Positions 46,657 through 55,392 of a stretch of 64,000 nt of DNA are shown one piece after another. The translations under genes were made by a program, and so were the position numbers. Each line of letters begins with the position of its first letter. Within the stretch, counting starts at the first letter, position 1. Under the pieces are notes generated by a model. It saw nothing but the letters and a program-made list of their open reading frames with translations. It made no database searches and was not told the origin of the DNA. Location: positions 79,209 through 143,208 of the forward strand of contig NZ_JADEWL010000002.1 of assembly GCF_015207665.1 (NCBI RefSeq). Direction: 5' to 3'. Origin of the DNA: Plectonema cf. radiosum LEGE 06105. GTDB taxonomy: Bacteria; Cyanobacteriota; Cyanobacteriia; Cyanobacteriales; Nostocaceae.

Positions 46657-47326
46657 ATACATCTTCTCCAAACAGCCTTTGATTTGCTTTTAACCACTCT
46701 CGCATTAAAACTTCACATTTTCGACACCAATGAGACGTAATTGCACCACGACTTGAACCAATTTCTGTAGCGATTTCTTGCCATTCTTTTCCCGCAATCA
46801 GTCTTAAACGAGCTAGTAATTGACAGTTTGCTTTCGGGTTATTTTCTATTTGGCAATTTTTGAGTGTATGACTCGAATCATTAACAATCCATTCTACAAA
46901 TGATTCCCAAGTATCGAGCAATAACTTGCCATCAACTGGTGAAGCAACTCGATCTAATGGATCGATTCCGGTGTCATCATCTTGCCATAAAGAAAGATTA
47001 TAAGTGCGATCGCGATCGCGTTTTGCCGCACGAATTTCATCTATATACTGATTGTGCAGACTCCGATTAAACCAACCCAAAAACGAACCTCGCTCTGGGT
47101 TGTATCCTTGACAAAGCGATTTAGTCACATTGAACATAGTTTTATTAAGAGCTTCTTCATACAGAGTTTCTTCGTAAACATCCCCGACTGGTGGTCTCCA
47201 AATCCGTCCTGACTTAAGAACAGTTCGGAGTATTTTATTGAGAGCTTGACGATGTTCTCGGCTAGATGGTGAATGGTTACAAGCCTCCTGGATGAGTTGT
47301 TGTAAATCAAGGTTTAACTCGTCCAT
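46646..47326 (-). CDS. Sigma-70 family (ECF-like) sigma factor
   Basis: 226 residues. Region 2 is visible as YEEALNKTMFNVTKSLCQGYNP and GSFLGWFNRSLHNQYIDEIR; region 4 as WQEIATEIGSSRGAITSHWCRKCE. It lacks regions 1 and 3, as in ECF sigma factors, but the sequence is specific to cyanobacteria. It overlaps the DUF1822 gene by 11 bp and is first in the operon, so it probably controls its own operon or a small regulon in response to the membrane CHAT protein. Confidence 0.87.
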   Translation of the reverse strand: MDELNLDLQQLIQEACNHSPSSREHRQALNKILRTVLKSGRIWRPPVGDVYEETLYEEALNKTMFNVTKSLCQGYNPERGSFLGWFNRSLHNQYIDEIRAAKRDRDRTYNLSLWQDDDTGIDPLDRVASPVDGKLLLDTWESFVEWIVNDSSHTLKNCQIENNPKANCQLLARLRLIAGKEWQEIATEIGSSRGAITSHWCRKCEVLMREWLKANQRLFGEDVYER

Positions 47327-47822
47327 AAATTTAATTACACTCTAAATATCAGTGTAATTCAGTATACCATTCTTTAATGCAGTATAAATTAATTCTTTAT
47401 TAAATAAGAATATAATTAGCATTACTTACTATCCATGTGAAATGAGTTAGCCAGAACAGATTCACATTTAATACCTATACGAAAGATAGTTAGGTGATGC
47501 TGCAAAAAATATCAATAAATAGTAAAAAATATTAAAAGTCGCGTATTACGGATTTCGATCTCCAACTTACTTTACTTGCCGTTCGGGCTGATGTAATTAA
47601 GTTAGCTCGTTACGGCACAAATTTAACTCATTACAAAAGATGCTACCCTGATATCAACAGTAGATGGGCTTAAATTATGTCGTCAGCCAAAGCTAAATTT
47701 ATTGTAGCGCAATTTACACGATACAGAGATTTTTGGTAAACTAGTATACATTGATAAGTTTGCTTTTGCGGTCATCTGGCGATGGAAACCGATATTAGAA
47801 AGGGTCTTTTTCCTAAAGATTC
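47327..47822. other. Intergenic region upstream of sigma-CHAT operon
   Basis: 496 bases, AT-rich, no gene or known repeat. It should contain the promoter that drives the minus-strand sigma-DUF1822-CHAT-CPBP operon and the 3' end of the MerR gene's transcript. Confidence 0.4.
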
Positions 47823-48233
47823 CTATTGAATATTCGGACAAATTATATCGTTAGGCTTGTTAGATAAACTTTTCCATCGCGAAAGTAAGTTTTTTAATTC
47901 ACCCTGCAATTTTAATAAATCATCAATCTGTTTATCAATTTGTAATATTTTCTCTTCTAGTTTGTGTTGAATCTGATCGCAAGGTGCTTCACCGCCATCG
48001 TAAATCTGGAGAATATCGGCGATTTCTTGCAAACTCAAGCCGAGCTGTTGAGCGCGTTTTATAAATGACAATCGACTAAATATATCTTCGGTGAAGTATC
48101 TAAAACCACCGTAGGTTCTTCCTGCTGATTTAATCAAACCTAGGCTTTCGTAATAGCGAATTGTCCCAATCGGAACTCCACTAAGTTTCTGCACTTTACC
48201 TATTAACAGTGCTTCATTTGTGTTGCTTAACAT
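47823..48233 (-). CDS. MerR-family regulator (heavy-metal-responsive type)
   Basis: 136 residues: N-terminal winged helix (IGKVQKLSGVPIGTIRYYE, LIKSAGRTYGGFRYF), a dimerisation helix (about 85-115) and Cys residues at GEAPCDQIQ and near the C-terminus (IICPNI) placed like the metal-binding Cys of CueR/CadR/ZntR relatives. Metals or redox signals are the likely inducer. It is divergent from a Rieske oxygenase gene across a 158-bp spacer and probably controls it. Confidence 0.85.
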   Translation of the reverse strand: MLSNTNEALLIGKVQKLSGVPIGTIRYYESLGLIKSAGRTYGGFRYFTEDIFSRLSFIKRAQQLGLSLQEIADILQIYDGGEAPCDQIQHKLEEKILQIDKQIDDLLKLQGELKNLLSRWKSLSNKPNDIICPNIQ

Positions 48234-48264
48234 GATGACTCCTGTTACTGCGAGCCGAACAGTT

Positions 48265-48323
48265 CTCTGACAAGTATACAGTGAATAGTTTCAGAGTGAT
48301 GTTTTCAACACAGTAAAAACTGT
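48265..48323. promoter_or_regulatory. Candidate MerR operator / divergent promoter region
   Basis: Within the 158-bp spacer there are two inverted repeats: CTCTGA (48265-48270) with TCAGAG (48291-48296) across 20 bp, and ACAGT-AAAA-ACTGT (48310-48323). MerR regulators bind palindromes between -35 and -10. I cannot tell which is the operator. Confidence 0.35.
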
Positions 48324-48391
48324 TGATTTTTGATATAACGCCTTTGAATACAACTTATTTATCATTTGGAAAATCTGGTAATTAAAATAAC

Positions 48392-49486
48392 ATGAAAGCC
48401 GTATCAAATACAATTAGTTCATATCGTTACACGGAAATATTTAATCATTCAAAACGTTTTATTGAAGGTTGGTATTGGGCTATTCCTTCGAGAAAGTTAA
48501 GAAAAGGACAGGTAAAGCCGGTTACTTTATTGGGTAGAGAATTAGTAATTTACCGCGATATTGAAGATCAATTAGTTTGCTTTGATGCTTATTGTCCCCA
48601 TATGGGCGCTCATCTTGGAGAAGGTAAAGTTGAAGGTGGGGGATTGCGTTGTTTGTTTCATAATTGGAAGTTTGATCGCCAAGGTAATTGTGTTGATGTT
48701 CCTTGTTTGGGAACACCGCTTCCTTTGCAATTAAAAACTTGGCACGTTGCACAAAAGTACGGGATGATATGGGTTTGGACTGGTGAAACTCCTTTACAGC
48801 CTTTACCTTTTGTTCCAGAATTAGAGAACTTTGAATGCGATAGTATTTTGACTTCTCGGTTTTTAAAAAACTGCCATCCCAACGTATTAATGATTAATGC
48901 TATTGATGCTCATCACTTTAATACGGTTCATAATTTACCTGTAGAAATTGTTTTTCGTAAAGAACAACTCAACGAAAATGCGGTTATTTTTAGTAACGTT
49001 ACATGGGGTGGTGAAGATTCGTTTTTGGTTAAATTAATTCGTCCTTTCTATAAAAAAGCGATTACTTATAGTATGTGTTATTGGTACGGAAGTATTGGTA
49101 CAGTAACATTAGGTCCAGATTTTCTCCACTTTCATCTTATGTTTGCTTTACGTTTAATTGAAGATGGGAAAGCGGAAGGACAAACAATTTTAATAACTAA
49201 AAAACGTCGTTCAATTTTTGGTTGGTTGTTTAATAGAGTCGTGCTTTGGTTCACAAATAGAGTAGGTAACTATTTTGCGAAAGGGGATACCCAGATTTTT
49301 CAAACCATTAAATTTGATTTGAAAACACCAACCAAAGCAGATAATTCGATTTTGCAATTTATTCAAAATGTCGAAAAGCAAAAAGCTCTACGTTGGGGAA
49401 GTTGGGAAGCTGTAAACGAAGATGAAGAAAAAAAACAGCAAAAAAAAGCTGAGATGGTGAAATCGAAGGGAGAGCCCAATGATTAA
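48392..49486 (+). CDS. Rieske 2Fe-2S oxygenase, ring-hydroxylating alpha-subunit type
   Basis: 364 residues. The Rieske centre is C68-P-H70-MGAHLGEG ... C87-LF-H90-NW, with both Cys and His pairs present. The C-terminal mononuclear iron site is NAIDAHHFNTVH (about 165-177). The C-terminus ends in a Lys-rich tail. Such oxygenases hydroxylate or demethylate aromatic, steroid-like or carotenoid compounds; the substrate is unknown. Neighbours downstream (a fatty-acid-hydroxylase-like remnant and a GH3 enzyme) suggest a lipid or hydrophobic carboxylate pathway. Confidence 0.88.
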   Translation: MKAVSNTISSYRYTEIFNHSKRFIEGWYWAIPSRKLRKGQVKPVTLLGRELVIYRDIEDQLVCFDAYCPHMGAHLGEGKVEGGGLRCLFHNWKFDRQGNCVDVPCLGTPLPLQLKTWHVAQKYGMIWVWTGETPLQPLPFVPELENFECDSILTSRFLKNCHPNVLMINAIDAHHFNTVHNLPVEIVFRKEQLNENAVIFSNVTWGGEDSFLVKLIRPFYKKAITYSMCYWYGSIGTVTLGPDFLHFHLMFALRLIEDGKAEGQTILITKKRRSIFGWLFNRVVLWFTNRVGNYFAKGDTQIFQTIKFDLKTPTKADNSILQFIQNVEKQKALRWGSWEAVNEDEEKKQQKKAEMVKSKGEPND

Positions 49487-49730
49487 CAGGTTAAAAAAGG
49501 TTAAACCCGCATTTCTCACAAACAAGAAGGAATTTGGAGTGAGTAATGAGTATTGGGAAAATCAATCCATCACTCAACGCTTAGCACTTACTTGTGAAAA
49601 ATCCAGGTAAAGGTTATTTTACCTGATTATGGCAAGCAGCAAAGAGAATATCTCAACTATTGAAACAATTGAGTTGAAAATTAATCTAATAATAAGAATT
49701 ACGAGAAATACATTAGTCAAATTTTTAATC

Positions 49731-49979
49731 ATGAAAAAAGTTTTGACAATTCGCTCGGTGCTTTTTAACTCGTTTCTAGTAGTTACTTTTGCTGCTTGTG
49801 GTGCAAATGACCAGAAAAAAGCTGAAATCTGTTCAAGTTTAAATTCGGAAATGTTTATACCGAAACAGGATTTTACACAATCTGAAAATGAACAGAATTC
49901 TGACCCAATGATTTTACCTGAAAATCCAAATTTTGACCAAGATTCTCATCCGATGGTTATTTCTACCTGTGAGGAGTGA
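49731..49979 (+). CDS. Small putative lipoprotein
   Basis: 82 residues from the ATG at 49731 (MKKVLTIRSVLFNSFLVVTF); a frame open from 49629 adds 34 residues that hide the signal peptide. A lipobox FAAC lies at residues 20-23. The mature part is short and Asn/Asp/Pro-rich with two Pro-Glu-Asn-Pro-like words. No family recognised. 244 bp downstream of the Rieske gene. Confidence 0.55.
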   Translation: MKKVLTIRSVLFNSFLVVTFAACGANDQKKAEICSSLNSEMFIPKQDFTQSENEQNSDPMILPENPNFDQDSHPMVISTCEE

Positions 49980-50089
49980 AGAGTTAGGAGCTAGTACCAC
50001 TGGAGTTATAATATAGTCGTTTTTTACCAACTCCAAAACTAAACAATAATCCATTTTTAAATTTGTTGGAAGAAGTGGTAGAAAGTGAG

Positions 50090-50118
50090 TATAATTCGTA
50101 ATTCGTAATTCGTAATTA
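50090..50118. repeat. AATTCGT heptamer STRR
   Basis: Three to four tandem AATTCGT units (TATAATTCGTAATTCG and onward). Short tract downstream of the lipoprotein gene. Confidence 0.75.
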
Positions 50119-50177
50119 ATGCCCCATAAATTGAATTTAGGGGCTTCGTGCATGGCATAATCCACGGATAAATCCGG

Positions 50178-50214
50178 GGGCTATGTCCTGACGGACACGC
50201 TACGCTAACGGACC
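50178..50214. repeat. Dispersed TGTCCTGACGGACA repeat
   Basis: TGTCC-TGAC-GGACA hairpin followed by CGCTACGCTAACGG. I recognise this as a common interspersed element of Nostocales genomes, here more GC-rich than the surroundings. Confidence 0.55.
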
Positions 50215-50248
50215 TTAAAAATTTACCCGGTGAAGACTTTTTATTACC

Positions 50249-50552
50249 AGTCAATGTGTTCCAGAAGCTGAAAATTCCACCTTAATTTACACCGATATTA
50301 CCTATAAGTATGAGATTTGGAATCAATTAGCCAAACCCTTTGTACATTAAACTGCACAGTATATTATTCATCAAGATATGCAAGCTTTAAAAATTCAGTG
50401 GGAAGTGATGCAAAAGTACGGTACCCAATTTGCAAGTATGGACGCTGACACTATTCATATTTTTGTCCTGGTCTATTCGCAATTATATCGCAGTAGGGAA
50501 AGACCCAAGAAACCTTCCTGATAAATTAGTAGAAGTAAAATTTTGGGTTTAG
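50249..50552 (+). pseudogene. Decayed gene fragment, possibly oxygenase C-terminus
   Basis: One frame reads SQCVPEAENSTLIYTDITYK and EIWNQLAKPFVH to a TAA at 50348. It goes on in the same frame (TAQYIIHQDMQALKIQWEVM, KYGTQFASMDADTIHIFV) and then shifts frame (SIRNYIAVGKDPRNLPDK ... VEVKFWV) to the TAG at 50550. At least one stop and one frameshift mark it as dead. It has no start. The pattern reminds me of the C-terminus of a Rieske-type oxygenase, but I am not sure of the family. Confidence 0.6.
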
Positions 50553-50565
50553 TAATTTGAGTATA

Positions 50566-50602
50566 CACAAAAAAAGAAGTGGCGCAGCCACTTCCAAAAA
50601 AA
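50566..50602. terminator. Bidirectional terminator hairpin
   Basis: Perfect eight-base stem GAAGTGGC (50576-50583) and GCCACTTC (50587-50594) with a GCA loop, flanked by a run of A before and seven A after. On the minus strand the A-runs become T-runs, so it can stop transcription strongly leftwards; rightwards it lacks a T-run. Confidence 0.6.
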
Positions 50603-50735
50603 TTCCCAGGTAGAACCTGACAAAAAGTATAACTATTAAATTGCCTTGAAATCGTATAAATTGAAACTGATTTATCAATATGTTGGTTTTCTTTACATTC
50701 GTAATTCTTATAGCACTAACCGTTACAAATAGCAA

Positions 50736-51208
50736 GTAACCCTTTTTATCGCTAAAAAGAGTCGTGAGGATTGGTTATTAGACGGTATTGGTTTATTTTT
50801 TCAAGGAATTATAATACCTTGTGGACGAGCTTTTTTATCGTTTATCTGTGGATTAATTCTTTATTCATCTATTTGCTCCAAGAACTCTACTGGTATATTC
50901 TAGGCATCAGTTTAAGTTCAGCTTTGGATTTATGGCGACACAGTAGTTTTACTCTAAGACAGGATTCCTGCCTATATCGCTGTTTATCAACCTGGTTAAT
51001 TTTACCCCAAGACCATGCTTGGCATCACTCTAAAGATTTTATTCCAGGAAACTACGGTGTAAATTTAAAGTTGTGGGATAAAATTCATCAAACTTATTAT
51101 AAATCCGATAAAACGCCACATTCATTAGGTATTGATAGTTTCGTGTCTTTTAGTCAAAAATTATTTTTCCCCTTGCAACGACGACAACTACAGAAGTCGG
51201 GTTTTTAG
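50736..51208 (+). pseudogene. Fatty acid hydroxylase / sterol desaturase remnant
   Basis: The 3' part (from 50771 as an open frame of 145 codons) ends like the fatty acid hydroxylase superfamily: SALDLWRHSSFTL, ILPQDHAWHHSKDFIPGNYG, LKLWDKIHQTYY. The upstream part is in another frame (KKSREDWLLDGIGLFFQG, 50754-50807) and fits the N-terminus of the same family. The central His-box region (H-x-x-x-H, H-x-x-H-H) is missing, so the gene has lost an internal segment and shifted frame at about 50805. An active di-iron site is impossible as it stands. Confidence 0.7.
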
Positions 51209-51255
51209 GAAAAATATCTGTAATACCCAACAACCCTTATAAAAACCCGACTTCT
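51192..51255. repeat. Dispersed AGAAGTCGGGTTTT palindromic repeat, copy 5
   Basis: Left arm AGAAGTCGGGTTTTTA and right arm AAAAACCCGACTTCT with a core containing CTGTAATACC. It overlaps the last 17 bases of the fatty acid hydroxylase remnant, so the remnant's final codons (KSGF) come from the repeat. Confidence 0.8.
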
Positions 51256-51449
51256 CTGCTTACCAAAAATTAAAATTTTAAAGTTATTACAGGCACAAAA
51301 TGTAAAGAAATTGTAGCCTCACTTATACATATCCGGATTTATACGTACCTTTAAAGGAATTGGTATTAGTACTCAATCTGGTAAATACCGTGAAAATGAC
51401 TAAACTTTTATATTGCATTCCTGATATTGCGATCGCAAACAGTTAATTT

Positions 51450-51686
51450 ATGACTTTAAGAAGTAGTATACTTGCATTTTTTCTTGCTGCTGTAATGCTG
51501 ATGGGATTTCTTTATTTCCTGTGGATTTGTTATTCACCTGGAATTTTTAGCGTTGCTACTTTCATATTTTCTTTATACATTTTACCTTTATTAATCCACA
51601 AAATACACAACTTAATCAAAACTATAATATCCAAATCATCAAATTATATTATTAATTATGCGCTTAATTATCCAACTATTCGGTAA
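51450..51686 (+). CDS. Small two-segment membrane protein
   Basis: 78 residues: two hydrophobic segments (about 8-29, LAAVMLMGFLYFLW; and about 33-52, IFSVATFIFSLYILPLLI) and a basic tail. It overlaps the GH3 gene start by 29 bp on the same strand, which suggests coupled translation. No family recognised. Plausibly a partner of the GH3 enzyme at the membrane. Confidence 0.5.
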   Translation: MTLRSSILAFFLAAVMLMGFLYFLWICYSPGIFSVATFIFSLYILPLLIHKIHNLIKTIISKSSNYIINYALNYPTIR

Positions 51687-53259
51687 ACTCATAGAATCCG
51701 CTAGCCGTGATTTTTATCAAGCTTTAGAAAACCCTGAATCCGCACAACAAAAAGTACGAAAAGAAATCTTAAAAAACTTGATTAAAAGCGATTATGGTAG
51801 ATATTTGCGCGTCAAAACTATTGAAGATTGGCATCGTATTCCTATTGTGGAATATCATAATATTGAAAATTGGATTCACACCCAACAACAAGATAAAACT
51901 TATTTACTTACCTCAGAAAAAATCGTTTTTTATGAAAAAACTTCTGGAAGTCGTGGTGCGGCTAAATTTATTCCTTATACAAACTCTTTACGACGCTCTT
52001 TCAATCAAATGTTTTGCATATGGACGCACGATTTAATTAAGTATGGACCAAAATTTACCACTGGAAAACTGTATTTTTGTATTTCACCGCAATTAGCAGA
52101 AAATAAACCTTTTCCAAAACCCTCTGCTTGCAAATCTCTAAAAGACGACTCCGAATATTTAGATGGTTGGTTAAAATGGGTAATGAGTCAATTTTTAGTT
52201 TTCCCGTCTGGATTAAATAAAATATCTGATGCAGAAAAATTTAAACATCAACTTGCTCAGTCACTTTTAATTTCAGAAAATCTAGAAATAATCTCTATTT
52301 GGAGTCCAACTTTTCTTAAAGTCATCCTGGATTATATTCAAAATAACCGCAAGCAACTCGCTTTAGAACTGGCAACGAAAATGTCAGCCAAAAGACGTTT
52401 AATGTTGTTACAACCTCATTTATTTCAACAAGTATCTATAAATCAAAAATTAAGCCAAATCAACAGAGATAAAATAGCTTGGAATCTCTTATGGAGCGAA
52501 CTAAAATTAATATCTTGTTGGGATAGCGCAAACGCTGCTGATGGTGCTGATTTTTTACGTTCTTTATTCCCTAACGTTTTGGTACAAGGAAAAGGACTTC
52601 TCGCAACAGAAGCACCGATGACTATTCCCTTGATTCCCGCAAAAGGATGCGTACCTTTACTCAATGAAGTGTTCTTCGAGTTCCTAGATGAAAGCGGATT
52701 TATTTATCAACTTCATGAATTAAAACAGGGAAAAATCTATGAAATTATAATTTCTCAAAAAGGAGGATTATATCGCTATCGTATCGGAGATAGAGTATGT
52801 TTTACCCATTCGTACCTAAATACACCTTGCCTAGAATTTGTCGGAAGACAAAAAGAAGTAAGCGATTTAGTTGGTGAAAAATTGCATTCCGAATTTGTTC
52901 GAGAGATTCTAGAAACTCTACCTTTAGAAGGAACTTGTTTTAAAAGTTTAGTACCCGTTAAATATCCGAAAGAACACTATATATTATTAATTGATACTGC
53001 AAAAATCAACCCTGCAAAAATAGCCTTACAACTAGAAGAATCCTTACAAAAATCATCTGATTATCATCGAGCCAGACTATTAGAACAATTACAACCAGTA
53101 CAAGTTCTGGTATCTGCAAAAATTCCGCAAATTATCAGTTTATATAAAACTAATTCTGGGAAAAAATGGGGAGATTTGCAACAAGATATTCTTGCTACTC
53201 AACCGATTGAGAAAGAGTTGTTAATTGAGTTGGAACAAGCTTGTTTGGTTAATAATTAA
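51658..53259 (+). CDS. GH3-family acyl-acid-adenylating enzyme
   Basis: 533 residues. GH3 proteins activate carboxylic acids with ATP and conjugate them (to amino acids in plants). Motifs: FYEKTSGSRGAAKFIPYT (ATP/Mg motif 1), LFPNVLVQGKGLLATEAPM (motif 2 region) and YRYRIGDRVCFTHSY followed by FVGRQKEVSDLVGEKL (motif 3). Bacterial GH3-like proteins are often found with desaturase or lipid-related genes, here a decayed hydroxylase and a Rieske oxygenase. The substrate is unknown. Confidence 0.88.
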   Translation: MRLIIQLFGKLIESASRDFYQALENPESAQQKVRKEILKNLIKSDYGRYLRVKTIEDWHRIPIVEYHNIENWIHTQQQDKTYLLTSEKIVFYEKTSGSRGAAKFIPYTNSLRRSFNQMFCIWTHDLIKYGPKFTTGKLYFCISPQLAENKPFPKPSACKSLKDDSEYLDGWLKWVMSQFLVFPSGLNKISDAEKFKHQLAQSLLISENLEIISIWSPTFLKVILDYIQNNRKQLALELATKMSAKRRLMLLQPHLFQQVSINQKLSQINRDKIAWNLLWSELKLISCWDSANAADGADFLRSLFPNVLVQGKGLLATEAPMTIPLIPAKGCVPLLNEVFFEFLDESGFIYQLHELKQGKIYEIIISQKGGLYRYRIGDRVCFTHSYLNTPCLEFVGRQKEVSDLVGEKLHSEFVREILETLPLEGTCFKSLVPVKYPKEHYILLIDTAKINPAKIALQLEESLQKSSDYHRARLLEQLQPVQVLVSAKIPQIISLYKTNSGKKWGDLQQDILATQPIEKELLIELEQACLVNN

Positions 53260-53301
53260 ATACAGAATCTCACCCTCAATTCCTGTGCTTAGTAAACATA
53301 A

Positions 53302-53363
53302 AACCTCACCCTCAATCCCTCTCCTTACTAAGGAGAGGGAAGTAAGAAGCAGAGTGAGGGTGA
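53302..53363. repeat. Palindromic AACCTCACCCT element with perfect hairpin
   Basis: An 11-base perfect stem, TCCCTCTCCTT (53316-53326) with AAGGAGAGGGA (53330-53340), sits inside outer arms ACCTCACCCTC and AGTGAGGGT. It is related to 37187-37254. It lies between the GH3 and Uma2 genes and may also end GH3 transcripts, although no T-run follows. Confidence 0.7.
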
Positions 53364-53474
53364 TTTAGCGTAGCCTCATACAGAATTGGTATTAAGTAAC
53401 AGTTAATTGTTTGTTTGCGATCGCCATTAATATATAAAATGAATATAAGCCGTACCATTACCCATAAATAATCA

Positions 53475-54056
53475 ATGGTTGCTAATCCTCAATTCCAATA
53501 CATGAGTCCCCAGGAATACCTGGAATGGGAAAAAACTCAGGAACTCCGTTATGAATATATTGACGGAGAAGTATTCGCAATGACGGGGGGAACAATACCC
53601 CATAACCGCGTTGCAGGAAACTTATACATTGATTTAAATGATTTTTTAACAGAAAAAGATTGTAGTGTTTACATATCAGATGTAAAAGTACAAGTATCGG
53701 AAGCAGGACCTTATCATTATCCTGATGTCATGGTAACTTGTGACGATCGCGATCGAGAAGCGATTGATATGGTTCGACATCCTTGTTTAATTGTAGAAGT
53801 GCTTTCCCCATCAACCGCAGCTTTTGATCGAGGTAAAAAATTTACTCGCTATCGTCAATCGGACACTTTAAAAGAATACGTTTTAATTGAATCCGATGAA
53901 ATTGCTGTGGAATGTTTTCGTCGGAATAATGAAGGTTTATGGGTTTTACATACCTATGGGGAAGGAGATAGTTTAATCCTAGAAAGTGTCGGCATAACAA
54001 TACCCATCGAAAAATTGTATCGACGAGTTAGATTTGATATGGGAGAAAAGAATTAA
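53475..54056 (+). CDS. Uma2 family (DUF820) putative nuclease
   Basis: 193 residues with the Uma2/DUF820 pattern: YLEWEKTQELRYEYIDGEVF at the N-terminus, YHYPDVMVTCDD (D-x-x-V), PCLIVEVLSPSTAAFDRGKK (E-V-L-S-P-S-T) and YRQSDTLKEYVLIE. This is the PD-(D/E)xK-like core, expanded in cyanobacteria; biological role unknown. Often found singly among accessory genes, as here. Confidence 0.9.
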   Translation: MVANPQFQYMSPQEYLEWEKTQELRYEYIDGEVFAMTGGTIPHNRVAGNLYIDLNDFLTEKDCSVYISDVKVQVSEAGPYHYPDVMVTCDDRDREAIDMVRHPCLIVEVLSPSTAAFDRGKKFTRYRQSDTLKEYVLIESDEIAVECFRRNNEGLWVLHTYGEGDSLILESVGITIPIEKLYRRVRFDMGEKN

Positions 54057-54161
54057 GACTCAGGTTCTCAACTTCAAAAAATTAACGCTAAAAACATATC
54101 GCAATCTGATGTCAATTCACGCTTAAAATAGAAAAGGTGCAATTTTTCTATCACAACTTTC

Positions 54162-55007
54162 ATGCGTCGAGATTCGATTTTTTATAAACTATTTCAACAA
54201 TCGCCAAATTTACTATTTGAGCTATTGACAAATCCACCAGAAAATGCAGATGAATACAGATTTGATTCAGTAGCAGTCAAAGAGCCAAAATTTGAAATCG
54301 ACGGGGTGTTTTTGCCACCAGAAAATCAAACAGGAGTTGTGTATTTCGTAGAGGTGCAGTTTCAGCAGGATAAAAGGCTTTATGAACGAGTATTTGCGGA
54401 ATCCCATTTATATTTTTATCGGAACCGAGAGAGATTTAATGACCTGCAAATAGTCATCATCTACCCATCCCGTAGCATCGAGCAAGATGAAATTCGTCCT
54501 TTTCGGAGTCTACTGAATGGAGACCAGGTAAATCGCATATATTTAGATGAGTTAGGTAATATTCGCTCTTTACCCCTGTGGGTAGCATTAATGGTTTTGA
54601 CTACGATTGATGAGGAAGAAGCAACTCAGGAAGCCAGGTATTTACTTACAAGAAGTCAACAGGAAGCCCCTCAATCAGAAAATCGCGCCATAATGGAGTT
54701 AATCACCACAATAATGGTTTATAAATTTGAGGGTAAAAGCCAAAAAGAGGTAGAAGAAATGTTAGGAATTACACTTCAAGAGACAAGAGTTTATCGGGAA
54801 ATTAAGGAAGAAGGACGTTCATTAGAAGCAAAGACACTCATCCTCCGTTTATTAACTCGAAGGGTAGGAGAACTACCTCAAGAGGTTAGATTATGTGTTG
54901 AATCTCTTTCTTTAGAACAGTTGGAAAATTTGGGGGAAGCTTTGCTTGATTTTCAGGGAATGTCTGATTTGGATGCTTGGTTGGAAGCAATCGCAGATAA
55001 CAAGTAA
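54162..55007 (+). CDS. Rpn/DUF2887 family putative nuclease with DUF4351 tail
   Basis: 281 residues. The N-terminal part has DSIFYKLFQQSPNLLFELL and the nuclease-like core FEIDGVFLP ... VVYFVEVQFQQDKRLYERVF (E-x-Q of a PD-(D/E)xK fold). The C-terminus (about 225-280) with LRLLTRRVGELPQEVRLCVE resembles DUF4351. Rpn-type proteins promote recA-independent recombination and may move horizontally. Single gene in an accessory region. Confidence 0.88.
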   Translation: MRRDSIFYKLFQQSPNLLFELLTNPPENADEYRFDSVAVKEPKFEIDGVFLPPENQTGVVYFVEVQFQQDKRLYERVFAESHLYFYRNRERFNDLQIVIIYPSRSIEQDEIRPFRSLLNGDQVNRIYLDELGNIRSLPLWVALMVLTTIDEEEATQEARYLLTRSQQEAPQSENRAIMELITTIMVYKFEGKSQKEVEEMLGITLQETRVYREIKEEGRSLEAKTLILRLLTRRVGELPQEVRLCVESLSLEQLENLGEALLDFQGMSDLDAWLEAIADNK

Positions 55008-55392
55008 GTTAATCAATTTTGGCTTTTCTGCCAATCATCCAACGCTGCAATGACAAAAGTTGATGCTGGGTGATTGAGCATTTGTCCTAATGCTTGAATA
55101 CCACCAGTTTTTAAAGCGCTGAGAATGCGATCGCGCTTAGTTTTAATGACTTGCTAGAATCATCTTTAACTTGCTTGATTTTGGTTTTTCTGCCAATCTT
55201 CCAAAGCCGCGATCGCAAAAGTTGCTGCGGGGTGATTGAGCATTTGTCCTAATGCTTGAATACCACCAGTTTTTAATGCGCTGAGGATGCGATCGGATAT
55301 AAAGAAGGTATAACCGTCTTTTTATCGTTCAGGTTGCGTAAGTCCTATAATATATACAAGAATTATTTTACCTAATATAAAAATATAATTTT
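55008..55392. other. Intergenic region made of two broken copies of a nearby gene's 3' end
   Basis: Two minus-strand partial copies (about 55017-55131 and 55172-55297) of the 3' end of the gene at 56235-56486: both encode (I)AALDDWQKSQ-, LNHP- and GGIQALG-like words in reverse. A 40-base spacer lies between them. A promoter for the toxin-antitoxin pair should be within 55300-55392. Confidence 0.65.
55065..55285. repeat. Left 220-bp direct repeat flanking the toxin-antitoxin pair
   Basis: From GCTGGGTGATTGAGC to ATGCGCTGAG, this segment is closely similar over its whole length to 56133-56354, including the non-coding spacer TTAGTTTTAATGACTTGCTA. It is itself a tandem pair of gene 3' ends. Confidence 0.85.

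Noticed and set aside
53302..53363. Rho-independent terminator for GH3
   Set aside because: The hairpin is perfect but has no T-run on either side; listed as a repeat, possibly with a secondary role.
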